A DNA stretch of 64,000 nucleotides from JAJEFO01 sp022819605. GTDB taxonomy: Bacteria > Pseudomonadota > Alphaproteobacteria > Rhodobacterales > Rhodobacteraceae. Below are positions 8,640-17,649 of this stretch, piece after piece. Each line of letters opens with the position of its first letter. Within the stretch, counting starts at the first letter, position 1. The translations under genes were made by a program, and so were the position numbers. The notes under the pieces are model-generated. The model did not search any database and was not told where the DNA came from. It was given only the letters and a program-made list of their open reading frames with translations. The stretch spans positions 2,418,001 to 2,482,000 of the forward strand of contig OZ244901.1 in the NCBI GenBank assembly GCA_965221545.1. The letters are read 5' to 3'.

Positions 8640-10217
8640 TCGCAGACGCGCGCCTATTCAAGCCAGGATTCCGCCGACGAATTCCAGTCGGCCGCGGATC
8701 ATCTCGTAGGCGAGCGGCAAATTGACGACATCGGGAAACTCGCTCTTGAGCAGTACTTTCCTAAGCCGTTGATTCCGCGTCAATTGTCCCGTCCGTGTCT
8801 TCGGCCAACCTGACCAACTGGTAGCCGCGCTGCTTTGCTCGTCGCCCGATGTTCGAGTGGCGTCATATGGAACACCCCTTGGAGACAAGATGAGGAGATA
8901 GAAAGGGCGTTGAAGGAAACAACCCGTTCAGGGAAGTAAGGACGGCGGAACTTCCGCGTTTCGAATTTCACAGGCGAGAGTGACCGCTCCGGTCATCGGG
9001 ATGGTCCTGGCGGTAGCGACGTTCATCGGGAAACGCCGGAATGCACGACCTTCACGAGGGCGCCAAGGAGTGAACTTCGGCAGGCCCGGCAGTGCGGGAA
9101 CGAGATCGTCCTGCGTTCCACGGACGACGCGGCATCCGGAATCGCGCTTTCCGTTTTCCGCCCTCCGCAGCCGCTTTACGCATGGACGCAGATCGGGCCA
9201 CACATTCCGAGAGGGTCGCTCTGACCGGGGGGCCGCGACGTGCTCCAAGATTTCATCGTCGCGCCTCGTGACGAATAATGCCAAGACAGTGCGACGGACG
9301 CTCGGGTTACATCGTGGCTGCCGATTCGATCTCGATTTAGGCGTCGCGACGGATGGTTGTTAGACGGAGACTCTGCCAAGGACGGTGTTGAGATCCCGGG
9401 CGCGCTGCTGAAGGTCTCGATTCTGCCCAAACTGTCAACACAGCGTGTTCGACTGATGCACCCTTCACGGGCGCATTTGACCACGGCTCCGCGTGGACGC
9501 AACCGGCTTCGCGGCTAACGCAAATTTCGTTGTGGGACACATTCAAGCTCGCGGGATGCGGAAGGGACATGGAGACGCAAAGCGGGTGACACTTCGAGTT
9601 TTGGCCATGTTGAACAGTTCTGGCTCTTCGACGGCTTCACCGTATGCGATGCCATGACGAGCCTGCGCGGTCGACGGGCCGAACAAGACCGGGTCGAAAC
9701 GAAGGCGAGCACCGGAATTTCCGTTCCCTACGGACGGAAGGAAGGTGCGTCCATGGAGATCTCGAACCCGGCAGGGCCACTCGCCGCCGCCTCCAGCCCG
9801 CGCCCCATGTGCCGTTCGACTTTCCTCTCGCAGCGTACCCGCGTGAGTGCATCGATAGGGCCGGAGGATTTTTCCATTCCTTCGTGACGCGACTTGGCGG
9901 CGTGATGTCCGGAGAGGGGTTCCGTCAGTGCCGTTCGACGGATTCCGGGTGACGCCGTGACGGAACACGCAATGTGCACCTGGCGAGGCTGTTGGCGGAA
10001 GCACCAAGAACCTGGGGGGTCATCGAATTAGCGTCTCGAATTCCGGCAAACACGTCGTCGCACGCCTGTCCAAAACGGATTGTAGAAGAATCTCATGTCG
10101 AAACGCCCGAAGCCAGTGAGTTGTCGTCTCCCGGGGATTCTGAACTCAGGGGCCCGGCTTGACTCCCAGGATCTTGTGCCCCTCGTCGACACGCAAAGTC
10201 GCCGTGGAGTTACGCCT
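8640..10217. other. Gene-poor stretch
   Basis: About 1.6 kb with many short overlapping open frames on both strands but none with a recognisable domain, a good ribosome site or coherent codon use. A minus-strand segment at about 8658-8760 reads like the end of a real protein (LPLAYEMIRG), but I cannot place it. I see no promoter, hairpin or repeat that I would defend here. Confidence 0.5.
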
Positions 10218-10871
10218 TTACTCCAGATGCAGGTCAGAAACAGACGCCACAATCCGCCCATTCGTGTCATCGCTGTCCGCCAATACGGCAACGCCGATCA
10301 AGACGCCTGGCTCGCGGCGGAAGGCCGAGCGAAAGTCACGCAAGAAATCAACCCTCTCGCGGAATTGTCCGGTCTCCGCCGAACGCAGGACCTTCAGCCG
10401 CAACCGCGGCGAATAGGGGCTCGGAAAGACCTCACCGATTTGATGGGCCCCGCCCCAAACGTAGATCAGCGCCCGTGCACTTTCCTCGCTCAGGATCCGG
10501 CGTGCACTCTTCCCTTCCAGCGCGGCGGCGCGGTCGCGATCGACAAAGACAAAGTAAAGCGCAAGGCTGCGATCATCGCCTCCCTTGATTGTCAGATCCG
10601 TCGCGGACACCCCCTCGCTCACGCTCCAGGACCAGCCCGCAGAGCTCGCGGACCGGCTTGCCTTCCCGACCGGACGCCACAACAGCGAGACCGTTCCGTC
10701 GGAGACAACATCCAAACGCCTTCCCCGCTGGGCATACTCGTTCGAGAAAGGACGAAAAAAACCCTGCTCTTTCCAACTGCCGTCAAACAGGATGACCTCC
10801 ATGGCGCTTGCAGGCGCGAGCCCGAGCAAGGCGAGGGTCAACGGGAAGACAGCCTGGGCGAACTTGCGCAT
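10218..10871 (-). CDS. DUF3047-like secreted protein
   Basis: The protein has 217 residues. A signal peptide is clear (MRKFAQAVFPLTLALLG, ending APASA before MEVILFDG). The body has WSWSVSEGVSATDLTIKGGDD, an ALYFVFVDRD strand, a LIYVWGG segment and a C-terminal VAVLADSDDTNGRI. This order (W-x-W, DLT-x-K-x-GDD, YVFVD, ALIYVWG, DSDDT) is what I know from DUF3047 proteins, which are periplasmic and of unknown function. The start was set at the methionine that begins the signal peptide, six codons into the open frame. It stands alone, with gene-poor DNA on both sides. Confidence 0.75.
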   Translation of the reverse strand: MRKFAQAVFPLTLALLGLAPASAMEVILFDGSWKEQGFFRPFSNEYAQRGRRLDVVSDGTVSLLWRPVGKASRSASSAGWSWSVSEGVSATDLTIKGGDDRSLALYFVFVDRDRAAALEGKSARRILSEESARALIYVWGGAHQIGEVFPSPYSPRLRLKVLRSAETGQFRERVDFLRDFRSAFRREPGVLIGVAVLADSDDTNGRIVASVSDLHLE

Positions 10872-11251
10872 GACGCTGCTCAAATCCACCAGGCGCCCGC
10901 GCCGGCATCTGGAACCCCCAAGAGAATCATCGTCAAGTTCTCCATTTGCGCCTCAAATCCGTCCGGCACTCTTGAACCACCGCTCATGACGTGCCCCCAT
11001 AGGGTAGTCCGGCTCTATTGTCAGTGCATCGCAAGACTCTGGTCCATCGGAACGATGCTTTCCGGCGCCGGTGGCCGATGACCCAAAGCACTGCGCGACC
11101 TGACGCGTTGCAGTGGACGCGCCATCGTTCGGTCAGGATATGCGCTTCTCCGAACGGGTGGAAGGTTTCGCCGTCAGGCAATTCATCCCTGAACCGGGGC
11201 GTTGAAGAGTCTTTCCAGGGCGTGCGGTTTCCCGCCAATTGAACGAACCAT

Positions 11252-11420
11252 CAGGTCACCTCGCTCCCGCACGGCTGCCCCTCCCCTGCCCCTGCATTCA
11301 TCCGCTTGCCACGCTGCGCGTGCCGAATTGATCGCTGCTGCCAACAGAGGTTGAGGGAATCACAAAAAGCCCGGGGGTCAATCGACGGCACAGCCAAGCT
11401 AGAGTTGCGTCGAGCCACGT
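11252..11420 (-). pseudogene. Recombinase C-terminal tail remnant (repeat copy A)
   Basis: On the minus strand the frame ends VGSSDQFGTRSVASG and stop. A second copy at 31.3-31.6 kb ends LGSSDQVSMRSVADR and stop. The two regions also align at DNA level for about 97 bases (11252-11350 against 31295-31393), with roughly three quarters of bases the same by eye. In the other copy the preceding residues resemble the C-terminus of large serine recombinases. Here that part is lost. It looks like a decayed end of a dispersed element. Confidence 0.45.
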
Positions 11421-11600
11421 CGGAGCATCCTTAAATTGGGGCTTGCAAAGAAAGGTCTGCACCTTTCCATGTTCCGCTTTCGGGGCACGACGTTGTGCAT
11501 TGGCATGGCGACGTTTGGGCAGGCGAAAGATCGAGCAGGGCGAAAGCCGATCTGCATCCCGCGTGACGTTCCACACGAAAGTCCGATGTTCAGGACATGT

Positions 11601-11626
11601 GCGCCCAACCTTCATCGGTTGGGCGC
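11601..11626. other. Perfect 10-bp stem hairpin, possible terminator
   Basis: GCGCCCAACC, loop TTCATC, GGTTGGGCGC. No long T-run follows on either strand. It stands in a gene-free stretch, so it may be a terminator, the end of a small RNA or an element end. Confidence 0.4.
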
Positions 11627-11682
11627 TTCCCCTGCGAAATCCTCGTATGCTTCAATAGTCAGAAATGAAACGGGAGGTGGCT

Positions 11683-11715
11683 GTGGATAAGTTGGATGCG
11701 GATTCCTGTGGAAAA
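11683..11715. promoter_or_regulatory. Two DnaA-box-like sequences
   Basis: TGTGGATAA at 11683-11691 is the exact complement of the consensus DnaA box TTATCCACA. TGTGGAAAA at 11707-11715 is a near match in the same orientation, 24 bases on. The surrounding 300 bases hold no gene. Two boxes alone do not define an origin. Confidence 0.35.
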
Positions 11716-11983
11716 ACCGTCGCTTTCTTTGTAAGCCCCCATTCTTTCCCGGAACTCCTTTCCCTTTGCGCCCCGTCTGTCCGGCTCTTCAGTGGGCAAG
11801 GCCACCAGGGAAGCTGCCGCAACTCAAGCCACCTGAAGTCGATGGTCCACACGGGCTGCAACCCAATGACCGCCATACAGATTGCGCTTTGCGCTCATGG
11901 ACAGGGCCGCAGAGATGGCTTGAGACGGGACCAGGTTTCCGCAAGAATGATTCGAGCAGATATTGATCCAGGCAGATTCCGTC

Positions 11984-12907
11984 ATGAACAAAGTGAAGCT
12001 TGGTGTCAGTCCCTTGAGCTGGACCAACGAAGCGCTGCTGGAACTCGGCGACGACATCAGTTACGAAACTTGCATTGCTGAAGCGGCACAAGCCGGATTC
12101 ACCGGCATTGAACTGGGTCGGAAATTTCCGAAACAGCCTGAAACCGTCATTGCGACCCTTGCAGGCTTCGGACTTGAGCCGGTCACCTCCTGGTATTCCG
12201 GATTCCTTGCCGAACGATCCGTCGAGGATGAATGGCCGGAGGCGTTGCCGATGATAAGGCACCTCGCGGCGCTCGGGTGCCAGGTAATGGTCTACGGGGA
12301 GTGCGGGGCCGGGCCGGCGGGAGGTTCTGCGGCGGTTCTTGCGCAGACGCCGCCCCTGGAAAACCTCGACCTGCAAACTTACGCCCGGCGCGTGACGGAC
12401 TTCGCAAGTCGCGTAAGTGAATCCGGTCTGCAACTGGTCTATCATCCCCATGTAATGATGCCGGTTGAAACCGTGGACGAGATTGATCGATTCATGGCCG
12501 CTGCTGGTGAACCGCTTCGCCTACTTCTCGACACCGGTCACGTGGCGGTGGCAGGAGGCGATTACGGGGTCGTGATGGAAAGTTGGTGGCACAGGATAGC
12601 CCACATTCACCTTAAGGACATTCGCAGATCTGTCCGTGACACTCTCGACTGGCACACGCAGACGATTGATGAGGCAGTACATGAGGGGGTCTTCACGGTG
12701 CCGGGAGACGGCGACCTGGACTACGGCCCGCTGATCAGGCGGATTGCCGAGCACGGCTACGATGGCTGGCTCGTGATCGAAGCGGAGCAAGACCCCGTGA
12801 AGGCGCCGCCCCTGGCCATGGCAAAAACCGGGTTTTCTCATATTTCCGGACTGCTTGAACGCCATGCCATCCCGTTTGACAGGAATCCACGTCATGACCA
12901 CGGTTGA
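11984..12907 (+). CDS. iolE: Inosose dehydratase-like sugar isomerase/epimerase (IolE type)
   Basis: The protein has 307 residues. LGVSPLSWTNEALLELGDD at the start, followed by GIELGRKFPK and TSWYSGFLAERSVEDE, matches the N-terminus of IolE (myo-inosose-2 dehydratase) closely. Metal-site segments of the xylose-isomerase-like TIM barrel are present: LLLDTGHVAVAGGD, HIHLKDIR, GVFTVPGDGDLDY and LVIEAEQDPVKA. IolE removes water from scyllo-inosose in the cytoplasm, the second step of inositol catabolism. The rest of the iol pathway is not in the window, so the real substrate could be a related keto-cyclitol or keto-sugar. It overlaps the next gene by 14 bases, indicating an operon. Confidence 0.85.
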   Translation: MNKVKLGVSPLSWTNEALLELGDDISYETCIAEAAQAGFTGIELGRKFPKQPETVIATLAGFGLEPVTSWYSGFLAERSVEDEWPEALPMIRHLAALGCQVMVYGECGAGPAGGSAAVLAQTPPLENLDLQTYARRVTDFASRVSESGLQLVYHPHVMMPVETVDEIDRFMAAAGEPLRLLLDTGHVAVAGGDYGVVMESWWHRIAHIHLKDIRRSVRDTLDWHTQTIDEAVHEGVFTVPGDGDLDYGPLIRRIAEHGYDGWLVIEAEQDPVKAPPLAMAKTGFSHISGLLERHAIPFDRNPRHDHG

Positions 12908-13949
12908 GAAACGCGGGCTCAGTGTCTGCCTTGTAGGATGCGGCGGCATGGGACGGCTTCACGGCGAGTCCATTCTCAGGCATTCCAACCTGTCTGGCCT
13001 CAGCATTTGCGATGTCGACCCCTCGCGCGCCCAGAAACTGGCTGGTGAACTCGGGGTCGAATGGCTGCCGCTGACCGAAGCGCTGTCCTCAAGCACGTTT
13101 GATGCATATTTTGTCGTCACGCCTGCAGCGGCACATGTGGACCAACTGGTTCGGATCGTTCCAAGCGGCGCCTACGTGTTCTGCGAGAAACCCTTGGGGT
13201 TCGACATGGCATCCATCGACGCGGCCATGCCGGTGCTGAGCCCTTTCGCAGATCGAATTCAGGTGGGTTTCAACCGCCGTTTCGACCCGCACATGGCGGC
13301 TCTGAAGCGACGCATCCTGGCAGGAGATATCGGCGAGATTGAACAACTGCGAATCGTCAGCCGAGATTTTTCCGCCCCGTCCGTGGAGTCGCTCGCCGGT
13401 TCGGCGGGGTTGCTGTTTGAGACAGCCATCCACGACTTTGACTTGACGCGCTGGCTTCTCGATGACGAGATTTGCGAGCTTGCGTGCCTGGGCGGCGCCC
13501 TGATCAACCCACGCTATGCCAGCGTGGGTCACATCGACACCGCCACCACGACAATGCGTGGAACGCGCGGACAGCAGGTCGTCATCCAGAACAGCTGGCG
13601 CACGAGTTACGGTTATGACCAGCGCGTCGAAGCCTTTGGTGCCGGCGGCCGTCTGACGGTTTCCAATCCCGCCGGGCCGCTGGTGCTCCACGAAAACGCC
13701 GCTGGCCTGCATCGCGGTCCGATCTCAACTGACTGGTTTGCCCGCTATCCCGAGGCCTATTTCATTCAGGACACCGCGTTTCTTGATGCCGTCGGCAGTG
13801 GCGAAGCGGTCAGGCCGAATCTCATTGACGGCTACATGGCTTCATATATTGCGCAGCGAGCCAGCGAGTCCCAAAGCTCGGGTTCGCTCGTTTCTTGCAA
13901 AGTTCATGAAGGCGAGTTCTCACAAATTCATCAGCAACCACACGACTGA
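12894..13949 (+). CDS. Gfo/Idh/MocA family dehydrogenase (inositol dehydrogenase-like)
   Basis: The protein has 351 residues. The Rossmann fold starts LVGCGGMGRLHGE, followed by FCEKPLGFDM (the E-K-P motif) and VGFNRRFDPHM, which is typical of IolG-type myo-inositol dehydrogenases and their relatives. TAIHDFDLTRWLLDDE carries the catalytic Asp/His pair. The likely reaction is NAD-dependent oxidation of a cyclitol or sugar to the keto form that the preceding IolE-like enzyme would then dehydrate. The start MTTVEKRGLS overlaps the end of that gene by 14 bases. After this gene the operon is interrupted by a transposase remnant. Confidence 0.88.
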   Translation: MTTVEKRGLSVCLVGCGGMGRLHGESILRHSNLSGLSICDVDPSRAQKLAGELGVEWLPLTEALSSSTFDAYFVVTPAAAHVDQLVRIVPSGAYVFCEKPLGFDMASIDAAMPVLSPFADRIQVGFNRRFDPHMAALKRRILAGDIGEIEQLRIVSRDFSAPSVESLAGSAGLLFETAIHDFDLTRWLLDDEICELACLGGALINPRYASVGHIDTATTTMRGTRGQQVVIQNSWRTSYGYDQRVEAFGAGGRLTVSNPAGPLVLHENAAGLHRGPISTDWFARYPEAYFIQDTAFLDAVGSGEAVRPNLIDGYMASYIAQRASESQSSGSLVSCKVHEGEFSQIHQQPHD

Positions 13950-14084
13950 AGCACAGGGATTTTTCTTTGCTCTCCTGGCAAGCAAAGTTGGGGGATTACA
14001 TACTTTGCTGAAAGGCATGGAGGAAAAGCGTTGCGCTTTCGTTCTGCCCGTGCATTATGCGCGGGAGAGGGTCAGGCGCATTCA

Positions 14085-14187
14085 ACAACTGAACCGCAAG
14101 GCTGCGAGTGTCGGCGGGAATGTAGCGCACAAGGTCCGCAAAGTTGCCGCGATGTCAACGCGGCACGGAACATTCTCCATCGCCTTG
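14085..14187 (+). pseudogene. TnpB/OrfB-type transposase C-terminal remnant
   Basis: A short in-frame stretch reads CECRRECSAQ, then SCRDVNAARNILHRL. Paired cysteines followed by (R)DVNAARNIL are the signature of the zinc-ribbon end of TnpB/OrfB proteins of IS200/IS605-type elements. Nothing recognisable of the RuvC-like domain remains upstream. Only this relic supports the call. Two G/T-rich segments around 13985-14003 and 14317-14336 are roughly inverted copies and may mark element ends. Confidence 0.5.
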
Positions 14188-15220
14188 CGGTGGTGGCCGG
14201 GTGGGTCATCGGCTCCAGGAGCCGTCCCGGTGCGTCCGAGAGTGTTCTTGAAGACTATCGCGCCGGGTTGCCGGACGAGGACGCGGAACGGTATACGGCT
14301 GAAGAATTTCAGTCATGTATATAAGCCCCCAAAGTTGAGCTATTGCGGCGGCCTGCTCCAAGGCCATCTGCAATTGGCCCCGGAAGCCAGGCTCGGAATT
14401 CTGCGCATGAGCGGCCATGATGCCCGAACCTGACATGACAGGCACGGCTCCCGTGTCAATCGGCGCGACGCAGGCGTTCCCTGGAGGCCGACCTCAATGA
14501 CATGAGCGCCTCCGGCCCCGGGCCGGCGTGCAGGATCGCAGTGGCAAGAGATCTGGAAAGCCCTTTCTTTGCAGTGCGTTCTTATCCTGCGTTGGAAAGT
14601 CCTCTGCGACATGCGGGGCCAGAACAGGACGTCCGCCCGTTCGTCAGAGTCTAGCGCGCCGGCCCGCAAGAGTTCCTTCAGATCGTCCACAACCGCCGCA
14701 AATTGCAATGGGGTCAATCGGTCGGTCGTCGCCACTCTCGGCTGGCTCGGCAAGCTCGCCGTCAGCGGCGCCGTGACCAGCTGCCTCGACTGCACGCAGG
14801 GCCTCACAGCAGTGCAGATCGCGACCCTGGAACGGGAACCCCTCGAGAAAGCGCAGGGCGCAGCCAAGGTGGAGCTCGACCGGGTGGTCGCATCTGAAAC
14901 TTTCGATCGTCCGGCGGCTGAGATTGGTACCGAAATCGAGGGCCGCGGGCGGCCTGCACTTCGTGACGGCACCGCGCCTGGAAACGGCACGATATGCACG
15001 GCATTCGGGTGCATGGCGCTCACGATGGTCTTGCGGGTCCACGTCGTCGCCTTGGATCCGAACCATGCCGCGTTTGCCGCCCCGAAAGCGATTCGCCCCG
15101 ACGGCAAGTCCGACGGGCGGACGGCCTGTGCCGTCATGCGAAATACCGGCTCATGTCCGAAATCAACGCCGTACCCTGGCTCGCTCACTCTTGTAATGCG
15201 GAATCTCGTGGTGTACTTTC
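14188..15220. other. Gene-poor stretch between the dehydrogenase and the next operon
   Basis: Open frames exist on both strands (one of 295 codons on the minus strand), but none shows a family motif and each is arginine/proline/serine-rich in the manner of shadow frames in GC-rich DNA. A minus-strand piece around 14680-14930 is richer in ordinary residues (HPVELHLGCALRFLEG) and might be a gene fragment. I cannot name it. Confidence 0.4.
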
Positions 15221-15238
15221 TCTGCACACGCTTGCAGA
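15221..15238. promoter_or_regulatory. LacI-type operator, copy 1
   Basis: TCTGCACACGCTTGCAGA is a palindrome with a central CG; with one more base on each side 16 of 20 positions are symmetric. It lies 24 bases upstream of the start codon of the next gene. A second site at 17581-17598 matches it at 15 of 18 bases. The LacI gene at 16461-17489 sits between the two. Confidence 0.6.
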
Positions 15239-15262
15239 GTCGGTACGATCAAGGAGGCCGAA

Positions 15263-15535
15263 TTGCGTCAGAAACTGCTCATCCTGTACCTGCACAACTC
15301 CGCGCTTGATTCCCCCGTTGTCGGCTGGACGCGATATGACGGCGACACGGTCACGCCGCCAGTTTCCGGTGACGAGAACGAGCCGCCCTACGCTACGGGA
15401 CTGGATGCACTGCGCGACGGATGGCGCGCTATTCAGTTCTCTGCGCTTGAACCGCAGCCTGGCGAACTGAACTACCAGCCTGGCTGGCAATCCTTCGAGG
15501 TCATCATGGAAAAAATTGTGGAGACTCATAGATGA
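15263..15535 (+). CDS. Small conserved protein of unknown function
   Basis: The protein has 90 residues. The start is TTG, fixed by an excellent ribosome site AAGGAGG five bases upstream. The sequence starts MRQKLLILYLHNSALDSP and continues GWTRYDGDTVTPPVSGDE and PPYATGLDALRDGWRAIQ. I recall similar small proteins next to sugar-catabolic genes, but know no function. No membrane segment or cysteine pair is seen. It overlaps the next gene by four bases (ATGA), so the two are translated together. A LacI-type operator lies directly upstream. Confidence 0.75.
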   Translation: MRQKLLILYLHNSALDSPVVGWTRYDGDTVTPPVSGDENEPPYATGLDALRDGWRAIQFSALEPQPGELNYQPGWQSFEVIMEKIVETHR

Positions 15536-16401
15536 AGCGACTTGGCACGGGCGAAATGATCCGCTTTGTGAGGGACGGGTTTCTCAAGCTGGATGGTCTG
15601 CTGCCCGGGGGTCTTTGCGACGCCTTTCGCGACGCCTACGTGGCGGACTGCACGGACGACAGATGCGGTCGGGCGCGATTGCCTGTCTTGCCATGGGGCA
15701 CTCCGCTCACCGATGCATTTGACGAAAGCGATGTCCTTTCCCGCGTTTTTTCCCTGCCGGAACTCGCCGGCGCGATCCACTCGCTTCTCGGGCCGAATTG
15801 CAAGGTCGATCATCATGTAATGCATATCCGCGAGCCCAACCAGGGAGTGTCTCAACACTTGCATTGCGATGCAATGATTGATGCCCGGGATGCCGCGTTC
15901 GACATTCAGATCATGATCTATCCGCAGAACATGACGCGAGAAATGGGCGGCACGCTTGTCATTCCCGGAAGCCACACGCGCAAGGCCGGGGAGACCAGCA
16001 TTGCCCGGTATCAGAACCTGTCAGGCCAGGTTCAGCTGACCGGTCCTGCCGGAACCGTCCTGATCCTGCACCACAATCTCTGGCATGCCGGACGGCGCAA
16101 CGCGAGCAACAGCGTGCGCGCCATGTACAAGATGCGCCTGAATCCGGCGGGTTCGCAGTCCGGCCATTGGGACATGTCAGACTACGACGCTGCCGAGGCC
16201 CGTGCACCAAAGCCGCTGCATTCGCCGGCGACATGCAGGCATGACGTTCAGGCGCAATTGTCGTTCTTTCATCCCTGGGCAGACGCCCGGAGCGGGCATC
16301 TTGACATAATCCAGCGGACTCGGCTTTGGAGACTGTTGAGCGGAGACGAGAATTTCTCGGTTCACCATTTCCTGTCCCGACTGGAAAACGAGCCAGCTTG
16401 A
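15532..16401 (+). CDS. Phytanoyl-CoA dioxygenase (PhyH) family protein
   Basis: The protein has 289 residues. It shows the Fe(II)/2-oxoglutarate dioxygenase layout of the PhyH family: HLHCDAMIDARD at about residues 107-118 supplies the H-x-D metal pair, GGTLVIPGSHTRKAGE follows, and LILHHNLWHAGRRN at about residues 182-195 supplies the distal histidine and the arginine that holds 2-oxoglutarate. It should hydroxylate an organic substrate in the cytoplasm. Its place between a sugar-type regulon and a peptide/oligosaccharide-type importer suggests it modifies the imported compound. Four-base overlap with the upstream small gene. Confidence 0.88.
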   Translation: MKRLGTGEMIRFVRDGFLKLDGLLPGGLCDAFRDAYVADCTDDRCGRARLPVLPWGTPLTDAFDESDVLSRVFSLPELAGAIHSLLGPNCKVDHHVMHIREPNQGVSQHLHCDAMIDARDAAFDIQIMIYPQNMTREMGGTLVIPGSHTRKAGETSIARYQNLSGQVQLTGPAGTVLILHHNLWHAGRRNASNSVRAMYKMRLNPAGSQSGHWDMSDYDAAEARAPKPLHSPATCRHDVQAQLSFFHPWADARSGHLDIIQRTRLWRLLSGDENFSVHHFLSRLENEPA

Positions 16402-16460
16402 ACAAGGTCAAGCAACCGCGCAAGGGGCGGTTTGGGATCGGCTTGCAAAAGGTAGTGCGA

Positions 16461-17489
16461 ATGTCCACGTCATTGGGATTGGCCACGGGAAAACGCGTCC
16501 GTGCGAGAGATGTGGCGCAACTGGCGGGCGTATCTCGCTCGGCGGTGTCGCGCGCGTTTTCGCCAACAGCGTATATCGCTCCCGAAACGAAGGCCAAGGT
16601 AATGAAGGCCGCCACCGAGCTGAATTACAGCCCCGACAGCCTCGCGAGCAGTTTGGCCAAAGGCAGATCCAACATCGTCGTTGTCGTCCTCAACCAGGTC
16701 GACGCGATCAGGGGGCCGAGCTTTCACTCCGCGCTGATCCGGTCGCTACAGGACTCCGGACGCCTTCCCGTTGTGCTGAGTCTGTCTCCAACGGATGATG
16801 GCGCATCCTCGCTGAAGAAACACCTGACTTTCCCTGTCGAGGGATTGATCGTCATGTCGGATTCGGTGTCGGTCGACGCTGCCCGGGACGCGGTGCCGTA
16901 CGTACGTCCGATCATGCTCAATTTCGAACGAACGCGTGCCGACGTGGACAGCATCGTCGCCAACGACGCCGCGGGCATTGCAGAGTTGGTGAAATACCTT
17001 TGGGAAACCGGGCATCGCTCGATCGGATTCATGGCCGGACGACCGTCGTCGGCCTCTTCGAAGATTCGCCGGGATGCGCTTGCCCTGGAAATCGCGCGCA
17101 GGGGCATGCACCTTGCCGTCGAAGCGAGCGGCGAATTCAACTACGAACAGGCCTTCGAGGCGGCCCCTGCCCTTGTGGCGGGCGAGAAACTGCCTGACGC
17201 GATCTTCTGCGCCAATGACGTGATGGCCTTTGCCGTCATGGATTATCTTAGGCTCAATACGCAGCACCGGATCCCTGAAGATGTGTCAATCGTCGGGTTT
17301 GACGACATTTTCATGGCCCGCTGGCCGATCTACAACCTGTCGACCATCCGCCAGGATGTCGACAGCATGGCTGCGGCGGTCACCGCGATTCTCGAGAGGC
17401 GGCAAGATCCGCAAAGCCGGACGCTCGGTCCGCGGGCAACGGTGACGGAACTGGTCTTGCGCGGGACCATAGGCCGACGGGAAGGATAG
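16461..17489 (+). CDS. LacI-family transcriptional regulator
   Basis: The protein has 342 residues. The helix-turn-helix reads VRARDVAQLAGVSRSAVSRA and the hinge SLASSLAKGRSN. The effector domain contains ICANDVMAFAVMDYL-like sequence (IFCANDVMAFAVMDYLR) and ends near TELVLRGTIGRREG. I used MSTSLGLATG as start, since upstream codons belong to the end of the dioxygenase gene. The gene lies between two near-identical palindromes (15221-15238 and 17581-17598) and very probably represses both the 15263-17489 unit and the ABC transporter that follows. A short G/C stem with a run of seven T just after its stop may end transcription. Confidence 0.92.
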   Translation: MSTSLGLATGKRVRARDVAQLAGVSRSAVSRAFSPTAYIAPETKAKVMKAATELNYSPDSLASSLAKGRSNIVVVVLNQVDAIRGPSFHSALIRSLQDSGRLPVVLSLSPTDDGASSLKKHLTFPVEGLIVMSDSVSVDAARDAVPYVRPIMLNFERTRADVDSIVANDAAGIAELVKYLWETGHRSIGFMAGRPSSASSKIRRDALALEIARRGMHLAVEASGEFNYEQAFEAAPALVAGEKLPDAIFCANDVMAFAVMDYLRLNTQHRIPEDVSIVGFDDIFMARWPIYNLSTIRQDVDSMAAAVTAILERRQDPQSRTLGPRATVTELVLRGTIGRREG

Positions 17490-17580
17490 GCCGAGCGGCG
17501 CAGTATTTTTTTGCGTCCGTCATCAGTCCGTCATCAAGTTGCCGCGCGAATGCGACACCGAATCACCAGAGTTGACCTGC

Positions 17581-17598
17581 TCTGCACGCGCGTGTAGA
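17581..17598. promoter_or_regulatory. LacI-type operator, copy 2
   Basis: TCTGCACGCGCGTGTAGA is symmetric at 16 of 18 positions around a central CG and differs from the site at 15221-15238 at only three bases. It lies about 52 bases upstream of the transporter's binding-protein start codon, where a repressor would block transcription. Confidence 0.65.
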
Positions 17599-17649
17599 AT
17601 TGCACAAAGTTGCATCTTTCAAGACCATGAGCCAGAGGGGGTCCAAATT

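Noticed and set aside
8658..8888. Minus-strand frame ending LPLAYEMIRGRLEFVGGILA
   Set aside because: The end looks protein-like but is too short to assign and has no start or context.
10095..11081. Plus-strand frame of 328 codons
   Set aside because: Antisense of the DUF3047-like gene, which has a signal peptide and family motifs.
14340..15227. Minus-strand frame of 295 codons
   Set aside because: Composition typical of shadow frames and no motif or ribosome site; recorded only as a gene-poor stretch.
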